Assembly: GCA_026989355.1 (NCBI GenBank)
Contig: JALSJM010000005.1
Coordinates: 280,717 to 344,716, forward strand
Direction: 5' to 3'
Source: Paracoccaceae bacterium
GTDB taxonomy: Bacteria; Pseudomonadota; Alphaproteobacteria; Rhodobacterales; Rhodobacteraceae
DNA: 64,000 bases
Both the position numbers and the translations under genes were made by a program. Below the pieces are notes generated by a model. The model did no database searches. It saw only the letters and a list, made by a program, of their open reading frames with translations, and was not told where the DNA came from. Positions 8,780 through 16,800 of the stretch are shown piece by piece (within the stretch, counting starts at the first letter, position 1; each line of letters starts with the position of its first letter).

Positions 8780-9604
8780 TCAGCCCCGCCCCAGAAGTGT
8801 CTTCACCATCGTGCTTTCGGGATCGCAGAGATCATCGATCACGTTGAAATGGTGGCGCCCCGGTGCGATGGCAAGCGGCACGCCCCAGCGGTCAGCCAGC
8901 GCCCTGGCCTGCTCCAGAAAGGCGGGGCGTTCCCCGGCACCCACCCAGACATGGGCCGGCACCAGCCGCCGGGACGGCGCCAGAACCGGGCTTTCGGCTT
9001 CGGCCTCGGGCATGTCAAGGCGCAGGTCGTCATTGATGCGGGTGCGCATGAGCGGACGCAGATCGCCAAGCGGCGAAATCATCAGAACCCGACCGAGACG
9101 CGCCGAAACCTCCGCGGACAGCGGCACATCACGGCACAGCATGCGCGCCACGAGATGCCCGCCGGCAGAATGCCCCGCCAGGTGGATCGGGCCTGTGGTT
9201 TCTGCGGCAATCGCTGTCAGGGCGCTTGCGATCTCGCGGGTGATGGCGCCGATACGGGCACGTGGCGCCAGGGTATGGGAAGGAAGGGCCACCGCCACGC
9301 CATGCGCCACCCCACCGGCGGCAAGATGCGACCAGTCCTGGCGGCCGAAGGCACGCCAGTAACCGCCATGAACGAAAACCACCACTCCTTCGGCCGGGCC
9401 CTCGGGCAGGAACAGATCGAACCGCTGGCGCGTCCGGGGCCCATAGGGCAGGTTGAGCCGCGCCCGCCCCGCCGCCGCGCGCGCCATGCGCCATTCGTGC
9501 GCCGCCTGCCGCCAGCGGAGCGGATAGGCTTCGGCACCGGGAATGTGGGCCGCATTGGCATAGGCATCGTCGAGATCCACCATATCAAGCGTTTCGTCAG
9601 TCAT
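8780..9604 (-). CDS. Alpha/beta hydrolase, arylformamidase (kynurenine formamidase)-like
   Basis: This 274-residue alpha/beta-hydrolase has the arylformamidase signature HGGYW at 79-83 (oxyanion hole) and the nucleophile elbow GHSAGGH with Ser146. A plausible catalytic His lies in RHHFNVIDDL near the C-terminus. Members hydrolyse N-formylkynurenine or related aryl and alkyl esters or amides. No other kynurenine-pathway gene is nearby, so the physiological substrate is uncertain. The start at 9604 follows a strong GGAGG ribosome-binding site; the upstream open frame crosses the divergent gabD start and is rejected. It is convergent with the P1 peptidase (33-bp gap) and divergent from the succinate-semialdehyde dehydrogenase (77-bp gap holding both promoters). 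Confidence 0.86.
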   Translation of the reverse strand: MTDETLDMVDLDDAYANAAHIPGAEAYPLRWRQAAHEWRMARAAAGRARLNLPYGPRTRQRFDLFLPEGPAEGVVVFVHGGYWRAFGRQDWSHLAAGGVAHGVAVALPSHTLAPRARIGAITREIASALTAIAAETTGPIHLAGHSAGGHLVARMLCRDVPLSAEVSARLGRVLMISPLGDLRPLMRTRINDDLRLDMPEAEAESPVLAPSRRLVPAHVWVGAGERPAFLEQARALADRWGVPLAIAPGRHHFNVIDDLCDPESTMVKTLLGRG

Positions 9605-9681
9605 GCCGGATCCTCCCTCTGGACAATCGCCCGTGACCGTGGTCAGCCTTGGCCACGGCCAATCTTTCGGAGGATGATACC

Positions 9682-11196
9682 ATGGGCGCAGCTGCAACCA
9701 AACTGGAAGACATTCTGAAGGACCCCTCTCTCATCGCCCGCAGGGCCTATGTGGGCGGTGAATGGATCAATGCCGATGACGGCGCCACTTTCGCCGTGAC
9801 AAACCCCGCCCGCGGCGAGGTAATTGCCGAAGTGGCCGATCTTGGCCGCGCCGAGGTGGCACGCGCCATTGCCTCGGCCGACAGGGCACAGAAGGAATGG
9901 CTGCAGCGCACCGCGAAGGAACGCGCCGGAATCCTGCGTGTCTGGTTCGAACTGATGATGGAAAACCAGGAAGATCTGGCAAGGATCCTCACCGCCGAAA
10001 TGGGCAAGCCGCTGCCTGAAGCCATGGGCGAAATCGCCTATGGTGCCAGCTTCATCGAATGGTTCGCCGAAGAGGGCAAGCGGATCTATGGCGAAACCAT
10101 CCCCGGCCACCAGCCCGACAAGCGCCTGATGGTGATCCGCCAGCCCATCGGCGTGGCCGGTTCGATAACGCCCTGGAACTTTCCCAATGCCATGATCACC
10201 CGCAAGGCCGGCCCTGCGCTTGCCGCCGGCTGCGGTTTCGTGGCCAAACCGGCCGCCGAAACCCCGCTTTCGGCGCTGGCTCTGGCGGTTCTGGCCGAGC
10301 GCGCCGGCCTGCCCGGGGGGCTGTTTGCGGTGGTGCCGTCCTCGCGCGCCGCCGACATCGGCCGGGAATTCTGCGAAAACCCGACCGTGCGCAAGATCAC
10401 CTTCACCGGCTCAACCGAGGTCGGGCGCATCCTTCTGAGGCAGGCCGCCGATCAGGTGAAGAAATGCTCGATGGAGCTTGGCGGCAACGCCCCCTTCATC
10501 GTGTTCGACGATGCCGATCTCGATGCTGCTGTGGAAGGGGCGATCGCCTGCAAGTATCGCAACAACGGGCAGACCTGCGTCTGCGCCAACCGCATCTACG
10601 TGCAGGAGGGCGTTTACGATGCCTTCGCCGAAAAATTCGCCTCTGCAGTGGCCGGGCTCAGAGTGGGCGACGGGCTTGAGGAAGGCACCGCCCTTGGCCC
10701 CCTGATCAGCGAAGACGCACTTGAGAAGGTGGAAGAACACCTGAAGGATGCGCTTGCAAAAGGTGCCGAGATAAAGCTTGGCGGCAGGCGCCATGCCCTT
10801 GGCGGACTGTTCTTCGAACCCACGATCGTGACAGGCGCCACCTGCGACATGGCCTTCGCGCGCGATGAAACCTTCGGCCCCCTTGCTCCTCTTTTCCGCT
10901 TCCGCGACGAAGACGAGGTGATCGCCATGGCCAATGACACGATCTATGGCCTGGCATCCTATTTCTACGCGCGCGATCTGTCGCGCGTATGGAAGGTGGC
11001 CGAGGCGCTGGAATATGGGATCGTGGGTATCAATACCGGTATCATCTCTACCGAAGTCGCCCCCTTCGGGGGCTGGAAGCAATCGGGGCTCGGGCGTGAG
11101 GGCTCGCGCCACGGTATCGAGGAATACACGGAAATGAAGTATATATGCATGTCGGTGCAGGCTGCGCTTCCGTCATCGGCTGGCAAACCGGGGTGA
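9682..11196 (+). CDS. gabD: NAD(P)-dependent succinate-semialdehyde dehydrogenase
   Basis: This 504-residue ALDH oxidises succinate semialdehyde to succinate, the last step of 4-aminobutyrate breakdown. The catalytic residues are Asn166 (TPWNFP), Glu265 (MELGGNAP) and Cys299 in NNGQTCVCANR. The Cys-x-Cys pair and the surrounding sequence are diagnostic of GabD. The C-terminal GLGREGSRHGIEEYTEMKYICM is also characteristic. The start at 9682 was chosen because GGAGG lies 7 bases upstream; an in-frame ATG at 9649 would put the Shine-Dalgarno inside the gene. No gabT is visible beside it, so the semialdehyde source (GABA or another amine) is not evident. Confidence 0.93.
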   Translation: MGAAATKLEDILKDPSLIARRAYVGGEWINADDGATFAVTNPARGEVIAEVADLGRAEVARAIASADRAQKEWLQRTAKERAGILRVWFELMMENQEDLARILTAEMGKPLPEAMGEIAYGASFIEWFAEEGKRIYGETIPGHQPDKRLMVIRQPIGVAGSITPWNFPNAMITRKAGPALAAGCGFVAKPAAETPLSALALAVLAERAGLPGGLFAVVPSSRAADIGREFCENPTVRKITFTGSTEVGRILLRQAADQVKKCSMELGGNAPFIVFDDADLDAAVEGAIACKYRNNGQTCVCANRIYVQEGVYDAFAEKFASAVAGLRVGDGLEEGTALGPLISEDALEKVEEHLKDALAKGAEIKLGGRRHALGGLFFEPTIVTGATCDMAFARDETFGPLAPLFRFRDEDEVIAMANDTIYGLASYFYARDLSRVWKVAEALEYGIVGINTGIISTEVAPFGGWKQSGLGREGSRHGIEEYTEMKYICMSVQAALPSSAGKPG

Positions 11197-11238
11197 TGGA
11201 TCGCCAAGGATTGACCTTTCCCGCGCGTCATACCCAAT

Positions 11239-11787
11239 GTGATGCGCATGGATGTGGATGATGAAACCCTGGCCCGACAGGCGGGCAATGGCGATGGCCC
11301 TGCCTTTTCCGCTCTGCTCGAACGCCATTACGATCGCCTTTTCGCGCTGTGCTTCCGCCTCATGGGAAACCGCGCCGAGGCCGAGGATCTGACACAGGAC
11401 ATCTGCGCCGGCCTTGCGGCGAAGCTGGCCGGATTTCGTGGCCGGGCGCATTTTACCACCTGGCTTCACCGGGTTGCGGTGAATGCCGCCCATGACCGCC
11501 GCCGCCGCCGGGCCAGACTGAAACGAGCAGCCGATGGCTGGGGAGACTGGGAACGCGCCCGCCATGTGGAAAACGCCGAACAGCAGGCGGCAATCCTCTG
11601 GCTGCACGAGGCCATGCGCACCCTGCCGCCCGAGCTGCGCGACACCCTGGCACTGACCCTTGACGAGGAACTGACCCACCGCGAGGCAGCCGGGGTGCTG
11701 GGCATCTCGGAAGGCACGGTCAGCTGGCGCATGGCCGAAATCAGGAAACGCCTGCGTGCCATGCATGAACAGGATGCAAACACATGA
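11239..11787 (+). CDS. ECF-type sigma-70 family RNA polymerase sigma factor
   Basis: This 182-residue sigma factor has only regions 2 and 4. Region 2 runs roughly 22-95 (core-binding FALCFRLMGNRAEAEDLTQD, then the DNA-melting part FTTWLHRVAVNAAHDRRRRR). Region 4 starts near LPPELRDTLALTL and contains the helix-turn-helix THREAAGVLGISEGTVSWRM. It would direct RNA polymerase to a small regulon. A GTG at 11239 precedes ATGs at 11242 and 11248, so the exact start is uncertain by three codons. Its stop overlaps the VWA gene start (ATGA, 11784-11787). In such pairs the second gene often encodes the anti-sigma factor, but here it encodes a membrane-anchored VWA protein. Confidence 0.92.
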   Translation: MMRMDVDDETLARQAGNGDGPAFSALLERHYDRLFALCFRLMGNRAEAEDLTQDICAGLAAKLAGFRGRAHFTTWLHRVAVNAAHDRRRRRARLKRAADGWGDWERARHVENAEQQAAILWLHEAMRTLPPELRDTLALTLDEELTHREAAGVLGISEGTVSWRMAEIRKRLRAMHEQDANT

Positions 11788-13748
11788 GCGACAACGATCA
11801 GCTGGAGCAGCTGCGCAAGGCCATGCACGCCGCCACCCCCCGTCCCGATCCGGACGCGAAGGCCCGCCATCTGCGCCTGGCCGAAGAAAATTTCGCCGCC
11901 TTCCAAGGAACGCGGCAGAACGCCCGTCATACTCCCGAGCGCCCGGAACGGGGCGCGTGGTTCAAGAAAGGAGTTCTGACAATGCTGCATGCCCTCTCGT
12001 CGCGCGGTGCACTGGTTGCCACCACCTCGGCCATCGTTGCCGCAGTCGGCCTTTTCACGCTCTGGCCCGGTGGCGGCCCCGCACCCCTGCCCGGCGTTCT
12101 GCAGAAACCCCTTCCCGGCCCCGCCGCAGACGCCGGAAAGGCAGCGGAAACCGCTCGGGAAAGCCTTGCACCGGCAGTCACCGAAGACATGCCGCGGTCT
12201 GCCTCCGTAACGAAGCCGAGCACCGATAGCGCCGCCGCCGCCCCGCCCCCGGGCCCGTCCGCAGCGCCCACCCGCAAGATGATCCCTGCCGCCACCGGCG
12301 TTGCACCCTTCCCGCCCGAAGCCCCCGCACTGCAGCCCGGAGGCAATACCGAAACCTTTGCCAATGGCGATCCGCATCCGGTAAGGATCGCGGCCGAAGA
12401 ACCCGTTTCCACCTTTTCGATCGATGTCGATACCGCCTCGTGGGCGATTGTGCGTTCAAGCCTCATGCGCGGTAAGCTGCCCCCCCCGGAAGCAGTGCGC
12501 ATAGAGGAAATGATCAACTATTTCCCCTATGATTACCCCGTGCCCACGGCCGCAGAACTGCCTTTCAGGCCCACCGTAACCGTGTTGCAAAGCCCCTGGA
12601 ACGAAGGCACGCAGCTTGTTCATCTGGCAATCCAGGGCAGGAAGCCCGCACTTGAGAAGCGCCCGCCGCTGAACCTTGTATTCCTGATCGATACCTCGGG
12701 TTCGATGCAGGGGGCCGGCAGGCTGCCACTGCTGAAGCAGAGCTTTCGCCTGATGCTTTCGCAGCTGCGCCCCGAAGACAGGGTTGCGATCGTCACCTAT
12801 GCGGGCAGCGCGGGCACGGTGCTGCCCCCCACACCGGCCGGCGCGCGCAGCAGCATCCTTGCTGCGCTCGATCACCTCGGGGCCGGGGGCTCCACCGCCG
12901 GGCAGGCCGGGCTTCAGCAGGCCTATGCGGTGGCCGAAGAGATGGCCGGAAACGGCAATGTCACCCGTGTGCTCCTGGCAACCGACGGCGATTTCAACAT
13001 CGGCATCAGCGATCCCGCGCAGCTGAAGGATTACATCGCCGGCAAACGCAGAAACGGCATCTATCTTTCGGTTCTGGGCTTCGGGCGGGGCAACCTTGAC
13101 GATGCCACCATGCAGGCCCTGGCCCAGAACGGCAATGGAACAGCAGCCTATATCGACACGCTGGCCGAAGCCCGGAAGGTGCTTGTCGATCAGCTGGCAG
13201 GCACGGTTTTTCCGATCGCCGACGATGTGAAGATCCAGGTGGAGTTCAACCCCGCGCAGGTGGCCGAATACCGCCTGATCGGTTATGAAACCCGCGCCCT
13301 TGCACGCGAGGATTTCAACAATGATGCCGTGGATGCGGGCGAGATCGGCGCCGGCACCTCGGTTACCGCGATCTATGAAATCACCCCGGTGGGCTCGCCT
13401 GCCATCCTGAACGATCCATTGCGCTATGAAAGCCGGACATCCACCACCGCCAGCGAAAGCGCCGAGCTTGCCTTTCTGCGGATTCGCTGGAAGGCGCCGG
13501 GCGGAAATGAAAGCCGCCTGATCGAAACCCCGATCCTGCCAGGGGCAGGTGAAGCCAATGAAGATGTGCGCTTTTCGGTTGCCATCGCGGGCTTCGGGCA
13601 GATCCTGAAGGGCGGCAAATACCTGCACGGCTGGAGCTATCCGCAGGCTGTCGCGCTTGCCAACGGTGCGCGCGGCGATGATCCCTTCGGATATCGCGCC
13701 GAGGCGGTGCGGCTGATGCGCATCGCCGAAAGCCTTGCACGGCAATAG
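11784..13748 (+). CDS. Membrane-anchored VWA-domain protein (YfbK-like)
   Basis: This 654-residue protein starts with about 70 charged cytoplasmic residues, then one transmembrane helix (about 75-95) and an Ala/Pro-rich linker to about 185. The YfbK N-terminal domain follows (STFSIDVDTASWAIVR, EEMINYFPYDY). A von Willebrand A domain has a perfect metal-ion site DTSGSM at 303-308, and the C-terminal YfbK-associated region runs from about 510. The short cytoplasmic head with a single helix resembles the layout of anti-sigma factors, although no zinc-binding HxxxCxxC is present. The ATGA overlap with the sigma gene makes the two a unit. An extracytoplasmic sensing and sigma-control role is inference. 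A perfect 15-bp hairpin terminator follows. Confidence 0.9.
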   Translation: MSDNDQLEQLRKAMHAATPRPDPDAKARHLRLAEENFAAFQGTRQNARHTPERPERGAWFKKGVLTMLHALSSRGALVATTSAIVAAVGLFTLWPGGGPAPLPGVLQKPLPGPAADAGKAAETARESLAPAVTEDMPRSASVTKPSTDSAAAAPPPGPSAAPTRKMIPAATGVAPFPPEAPALQPGGNTETFANGDPHPVRIAAEEPVSTFSIDVDTASWAIVRSSLMRGKLPPPEAVRIEEMINYFPYDYPVPTAAELPFRPTVTVLQSPWNEGTQLVHLAIQGRKPALEKRPPLNLVFLIDTSGSMQGAGRLPLLKQSFRLMLSQLRPEDRVAIVTYAGSAGTVLPPTPAGARSSILAALDHLGAGGSTAGQAGLQQAYAVAEEMAGNGNVTRVLLATDGDFNIGISDPAQLKDYIAGKRRNGIYLSVLGFGRGNLDDATMQALAQNGNGTAAYIDTLAEARKVLVDQLAGTVFPIADDVKIQVEFNPAQVAEYRLIGYETRALAREDFNNDAVDAGEIGAGTSVTAIYEITPVGSPAILNDPLRYESRTSTTASESAELAFLRIRWKAPGGNESRLIETPILPGAGEANEDVRFSVAIAGFGQILKGGKYLHGWSYPQAVALANGARGDDPFGYRAEAVRLMRIAESLARQ

Positions 13749-13773
13749 CCCTTTCCGCCCGACAGGCACGCCG

Positions 13774-13808
13774 GAAAATGCGCCCCGCACCCGGCGGGGC
13801 GCATTTTC
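13774..13808. terminator. Bidirectional intrinsic terminator with perfect 15-bp stem
   Basis: Arm GAAAATGCGCCCCGC (13774-13788) is perfectly complementary to GCGGGGCGCATTTTC (13794-13808) across a 5-base loop. The GC-rich core is flanked by A4/T4 on both sides, so it can terminate both converging transcripts: sigma/VWA from the left and hsp20 from the right. It sits in the 78-bp gap between their stop codons. Confidence 0.9.
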
Positions 13809-13826
13809 AGGAAAGACCTTCAGGCA

Positions 13827-14351
13827 TCAATGCGCCTTCTTGCCTTTCTTTTCTCCGGCCGTTTTCTCTTCCACGGCAACCGCCTCGATCTCGACGGGTT
13901 CGTCGGTCTTGTTGCTGCCGCCGGCCGTCACGATCTCGATCCGGCGCGGCTTCAGCGCTTCGGGCACCTCGCGCTTCAGATCGACATGCAGCATGCCGTC
14001 CTTCAGGGTTGCCCCCACGACGCGCACGTGTTCGGCCAGATGGAAACGGCGCTCAAAGGCACGCTGGGCAATGCCGCGATGCAGATAAACCCGGTTTTCC
14101 TCTTCCGGATCCTCTTTCTTGCGGCCGCTCACGATCAGCGCGTTTTCACGCACCTCGACGCCAAGTTCGTCTTCCGAAAAACCGGCAACCGCGATCGAGA
14201 TGCGCCATGCGTCATCAGCCAGTTTCTCGATGTTGTAGGGCGGATAGCTGGGCTGGGGCACCTCATTCGACAGCACCCGGTCCATCAGTTCGGCAATCTG
14301 ATCGAAGCCGACCGTCGCCCTGTAAAGCGGTGTCAGATCAAATCCACGCAT
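13827..14351 (-). CDS. Small heat-shock protein, Hsp20/alpha-crystallin family (IbpA-like)
   Basis: This 174-residue cytoplasmic holdase chaperone binds unfolding proteins during heat stress. The N-terminus MRGFDLTPLYRATVGFDQI is typical of class A alphaproteobacterial small Hsps. The alpha-crystallin domain runs about 35-135, with NIEKLADDAWRISIAVAGF, the GRKKEDPEEENRVYLHRGIAQRAFERRFHL stretch (given here only as a landmark beginning near residue 80) and GMLHVDLKREVPEA. The C-terminal tail is extended, acidic and Lys-rich. The start at 14351 has AAGGAGGG nine bases upstream. A sigma-32-type promoter lies about 100 bp upstream, giving a leader near 90 nt, long enough for an RNA thermometer. 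An upstream in-frame extension to 14477 would contain the promoter and is rejected. Confidence 0.93.
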   Translation of the reverse strand: MRGFDLTPLYRATVGFDQIAELMDRVLSNEVPQPSYPPYNIEKLADDAWRISIAVAGFSEDELGVEVRENALIVSGRKKEDPEEENRVYLHRGIAQRAFERRFHLAEHVRVVGATLKDGMLHVDLKREVPEALKPRRIEIVTAGGSNKTDEPVEIEAVAVEEKTAGEKKGKKAH

Positions 14352-14449
14352 CTTTTCAACCCTCCTTTCGAGCGATTGCTGATTTCGCCTTCCCCCGGGG
14401 ACAGGCATTCCTTCTGCCGGGCCCGCTGATGCAACCCCCGGCATCTGGA

Positions 14450-14478
14450 TATATGGGGGCCTGAAAACATCTTTCAAG
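14450..14478 (-). promoter_or_regulatory. Sigma-32 (RpoH)-type promoter of hsp20
   Basis: Read on the minus strand, CTTGAA (14478-14473) is followed after 15 bases by CCCATATA (14457-14450), preceded by further Cs. This is a near-exact match to the RpoH consensus CTTGAA-N13-17-CCCCATNTA. It lies about 100 bp upstream of the hsp20 start and reads toward it, so heat-shock control is well supported. Confidence 0.82.
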
Positions 14479-14575
14479 CCCGGCAGCCTTGCCGCCGGCG
14501 GAACGCAGATTGCAGGATTCGGGAAGAACGGTGCAGATGCCTGCCGGATATCCGGGAAACGCGGAGCAAGCGGGA

Positions 14576-15394
14576 TCAGGGACGAATGAACCTGGCCCCC
14601 CCCGTGCCGGTCCGTCGGTCATACCCCGGCCGATGCACCACCGGCAGACCGTTCCTGACAGGCGGGGCGGCCTCGATCTGCTGCATCAGAAGCTCCAGCC
14701 GATCTTCAACCGCCGCGGCCAGCGAAACCTTGCGCTGGCCCACCTCGGCCTTGGCGGAAATCACCAGGGCGACACGCGGCACGCCATCCTTGCGCACGAA
14801 TACCGGCGCACCGGAGGATCCGAAATCGACATCGCAGGAAAGGATAAGGGTTCCCGACTGGCGCGCCAGCACGCGGCAGCTTTCCTGAAGGCTGGGTGAC
14901 TGTGCCCTGTCACGGGCATAGGATACCACCTCGACCTTGTCCCACTTGGCGGGCCGGCCGGCGGTGGCGAAGGGTGTGATGGATGTCTTGCGAATGGGGC
15001 GGGAAAGCCGCAGCAGGGCGATATCGTGCTGCACCCGGACAGGCGACTGATGCGGATCAAAGACATAATCCGGCAGGATTGCCGCGCGCTTTCCCCATTC
15101 CCGTGCCGTGGCCCAGCCGTTGCGCCAGCCGGCCAGAAACTCGATTCGCGAGGCAGGTATTCTCTTTCCGGTATCGCGATCGAACAGACAATGGGCTGCG
15201 GTCAGCACCAGATCGGGGGCGATCAGGGTGCCGGTGCACATGGCACGATCATCAATGTTCAGCCGCCCCACGGCCTCCCAGCCGCGGCTGTCATCGCCCG
15301 TGCGCAGCAGCTTCAGCGGACTGTCGCCTTCGGCGTGCAGTGCCGGAAGCGGCCCGAAAAACAGCACAAGCGTTACCAGAACGAAACGTATCAC
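14576..15394 (-). CDS. Exported trypsin-like serine protease (S1 family)
   Basis: This 272-residue protein has a signal peptide (about 1-21, cleavage after ALHA) and a chymotrypsin-fold domain. The catalytic triad is complete: His68 in TAAHC, Asp124 in HDIALL and Ser194 in GSSGAP. GSSGAP replaces the common GDSGGP, so the Asp that normally pairs with the new N-terminus on zymogen activation is Ser. Cys53-Cys69 and Cys173-Cys187 are likely disulfides. The mature enzyme would act in the periplasm or outside the cell. The start is a GTG at 15394, which places the hydrophobic signal at the N-terminus; AAAGG directly precedes it, an unusually close ribosome-binding site, so the start is uncertain. 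Proximity to hsp20 suggests a quality-control role, but only weakly. Confidence 0.86.
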   Translation of the reverse strand: MIRFVLVTLVLFFGPLPALHAEGDSPLKLLRTGDDSRGWEAVGRLNIDDRAMCTGTLIAPDLVLTAAHCLFDRDTGKRIPASRIEFLAGWRNGWATAREWGKRAAILPDYVFDPHQSPVRVQHDIALLRLSRPIRKTSITPFATAGRPAKWDKVEVVSYARDRAQSPSLQESCRVLARQSGTLILSCDVDFGSSGAPVFVRKDGVPRVALVISAKAEVGQRKVSLAAAVEDRLELLMQQIEAAPPVRNGLPVVHRPGYDRRTGTGGARFIRP

Positions 15395-15501
15395 CCTTTC
15401 AACCCCTGTTCGCGAATCCCCGGTTCGCGGCGCTTTTCCAAGAAGGCCCGCAAACGGGCGAATATACAAGGGTTGTGGCAGGAATATGGCCTGTTTTCCG
15501 C

Positions 15502-16794
15502 TTATGGCCGCTCCAGGGCCCGGGGTTTCGGCCCGCCGGTGGCCCAGTCCAGAAGTTCCACCGTATGCACTACCGGCACCCCTGTGCCTGCGCCGATCTG
15601 CATCATGCAGCCGATGTTGCCGGTGGCAATCACGTCCGGTGTGCGGGCTTCCAGCGCGGCCACCTTGCGCTTTTTCAGTTCCTGCGAGATTTCGGGCTGA
15701 AGCAGGTTGTATGTGCCGGCCGAGCCGCAGCACAGGTGGGCATCCTTCGGTTCCACCACCTCGAAACCGGCGCGCTTCAGAAGCACCTTGGGCGCTTCTT
15801 TCACCTGCTGGCCGTGCTGCAGGGAACAGGCCGCGTGATAGGCCACGCGCAGCCCTCCGGCCTGGCCTTCGGGAATACCGATCCGCGCAAGCAGTTCGCT
15901 GATGTCAAGCGCCAGTTCCGAAACCCGCGCGGCCTCTTCGGCCAGTTCGGGATCGTTGCGGAACATGTATCCGTAATCCTTTACCGTTGTGCCGCAGCCC
16001 GATGTGTTGATCACCACGGCATCCAGCCCCGCGCCTTTCATCTCTGCCGCCCAGGCGCGGATATTGCGCGCCGCGCTTGCGTGTGCCTCGGCTTCCTTTC
16101 CCATGTGATGGGTAAGCGCCCCGCAACAGCCCATGCCCCGTGCAATCACCACCTCGCAGCCCAGCCGGCGCAGGATGCGGATGGTTGCATCGTTGATATC
16201 GGTGTTGAGCGCCCGTTGCGCACAGCCCGTCATCAGCGCCACGCGCATCCTGCGCCGTCCCCGCGCCGGGAACACCTGCGGATCATCATTGCGGCTGACG
16301 GGCGGGATCCGCTTCGGTGCCATCTCGACCATTGCGCGCAGACGGCGATCGGGAATCAGACGACGGAAGGGGCGCACCATCTTCGCGCCCAGCAGCGCCA
16401 GACGAAAGCGATAGGGGTGGGGAATGACCCGCGCCAGAACCCAGCGCAGCAGGCGGTCGCCCGGGGGGCGTTTGTAGGTGCGCTCGATATGGGCGCGCGC
16501 GCCGTCAACCAGGTGCATGTAATGCACACCCGAGGGGCAGGTTGTCATGCAGGCCAGGCAGGAAAGGCAGCGGTCGATATGCTTCACCGTCTTTTCATCG
16601 GCCGGCCGACCGCTTTCCAGCATGTCCTTGATCAGATAGATCCGTCCGCGGGGGCTGTCGAGTTCGTCTCCCAACACCTGATAGGTGGGGCAGGTCGCCG
16701 TGCAGAAGCCGCAGTGCACACAGGCGCGCAGGATCTTGTTGGCCTCGGCAATATCCGGGTTCTTCAGCTGCTCGGGGGTGAAATCGGTCTGCAT
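15502..16794 (-). CDS. glcF: Glycolate oxidase iron-sulfur subunit
   Basis: This 430-residue subunit of membrane-associated glycolate oxidase passes electrons from the flavin subunits to the respiratory chain. It has two 4Fe-4S motifs, Cys25-Cys28-Cys31-Cys35P and Cys76-Cys79-Cys82-Cys86P, and two CCG domains (GCCGALTHHMG and CCGSAGTYNLLQP) that bind further clusters. It is last in a glcD-glcE-glcF operon on the minus strand, starting 6 bp after the glcE stop. Length and motifs are normal. With GlcD and GlcE it oxidises glycolate (and often D-lactate) to glyoxylate. Downstream, a short GC hairpin (CGCGAA...TTCGCG, around 15412-15430) lacks a T-run on this strand. Confidence 0.97.
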   Translation of the reverse strand: MQTDFTPEQLKNPDIAEANKILRACVHCGFCTATCPTYQVLGDELDSPRGRIYLIKDMLESGRPADEKTVKHIDRCLSCLACMTTCPSGVHYMHLVDGARAHIERTYKRPPGDRLLRWVLARVIPHPYRFRLALLGAKMVRPFRRLIPDRRLRAMVEMAPKRIPPVSRNDDPQVFPARGRRRMRVALMTGCAQRALNTDINDATIRILRRLGCEVVIARGMGCCGALTHHMGKEAEAHASAARNIRAWAAEMKGAGLDAVVINTSGCGTTVKDYGYMFRNDPELAEEAARVSELALDISELLARIGIPEGQAGGLRVAYHAACSLQHGQQVKEAPKVLLKRAGFEVVEPKDAHLCCGSAGTYNLLQPEISQELKKRKVAALEARTPDVIATGNIGCMMQIGAGTGVPVVHTVELLDWATGGPKPRALERP

Positions 16795-16800
16795 GTCAGC

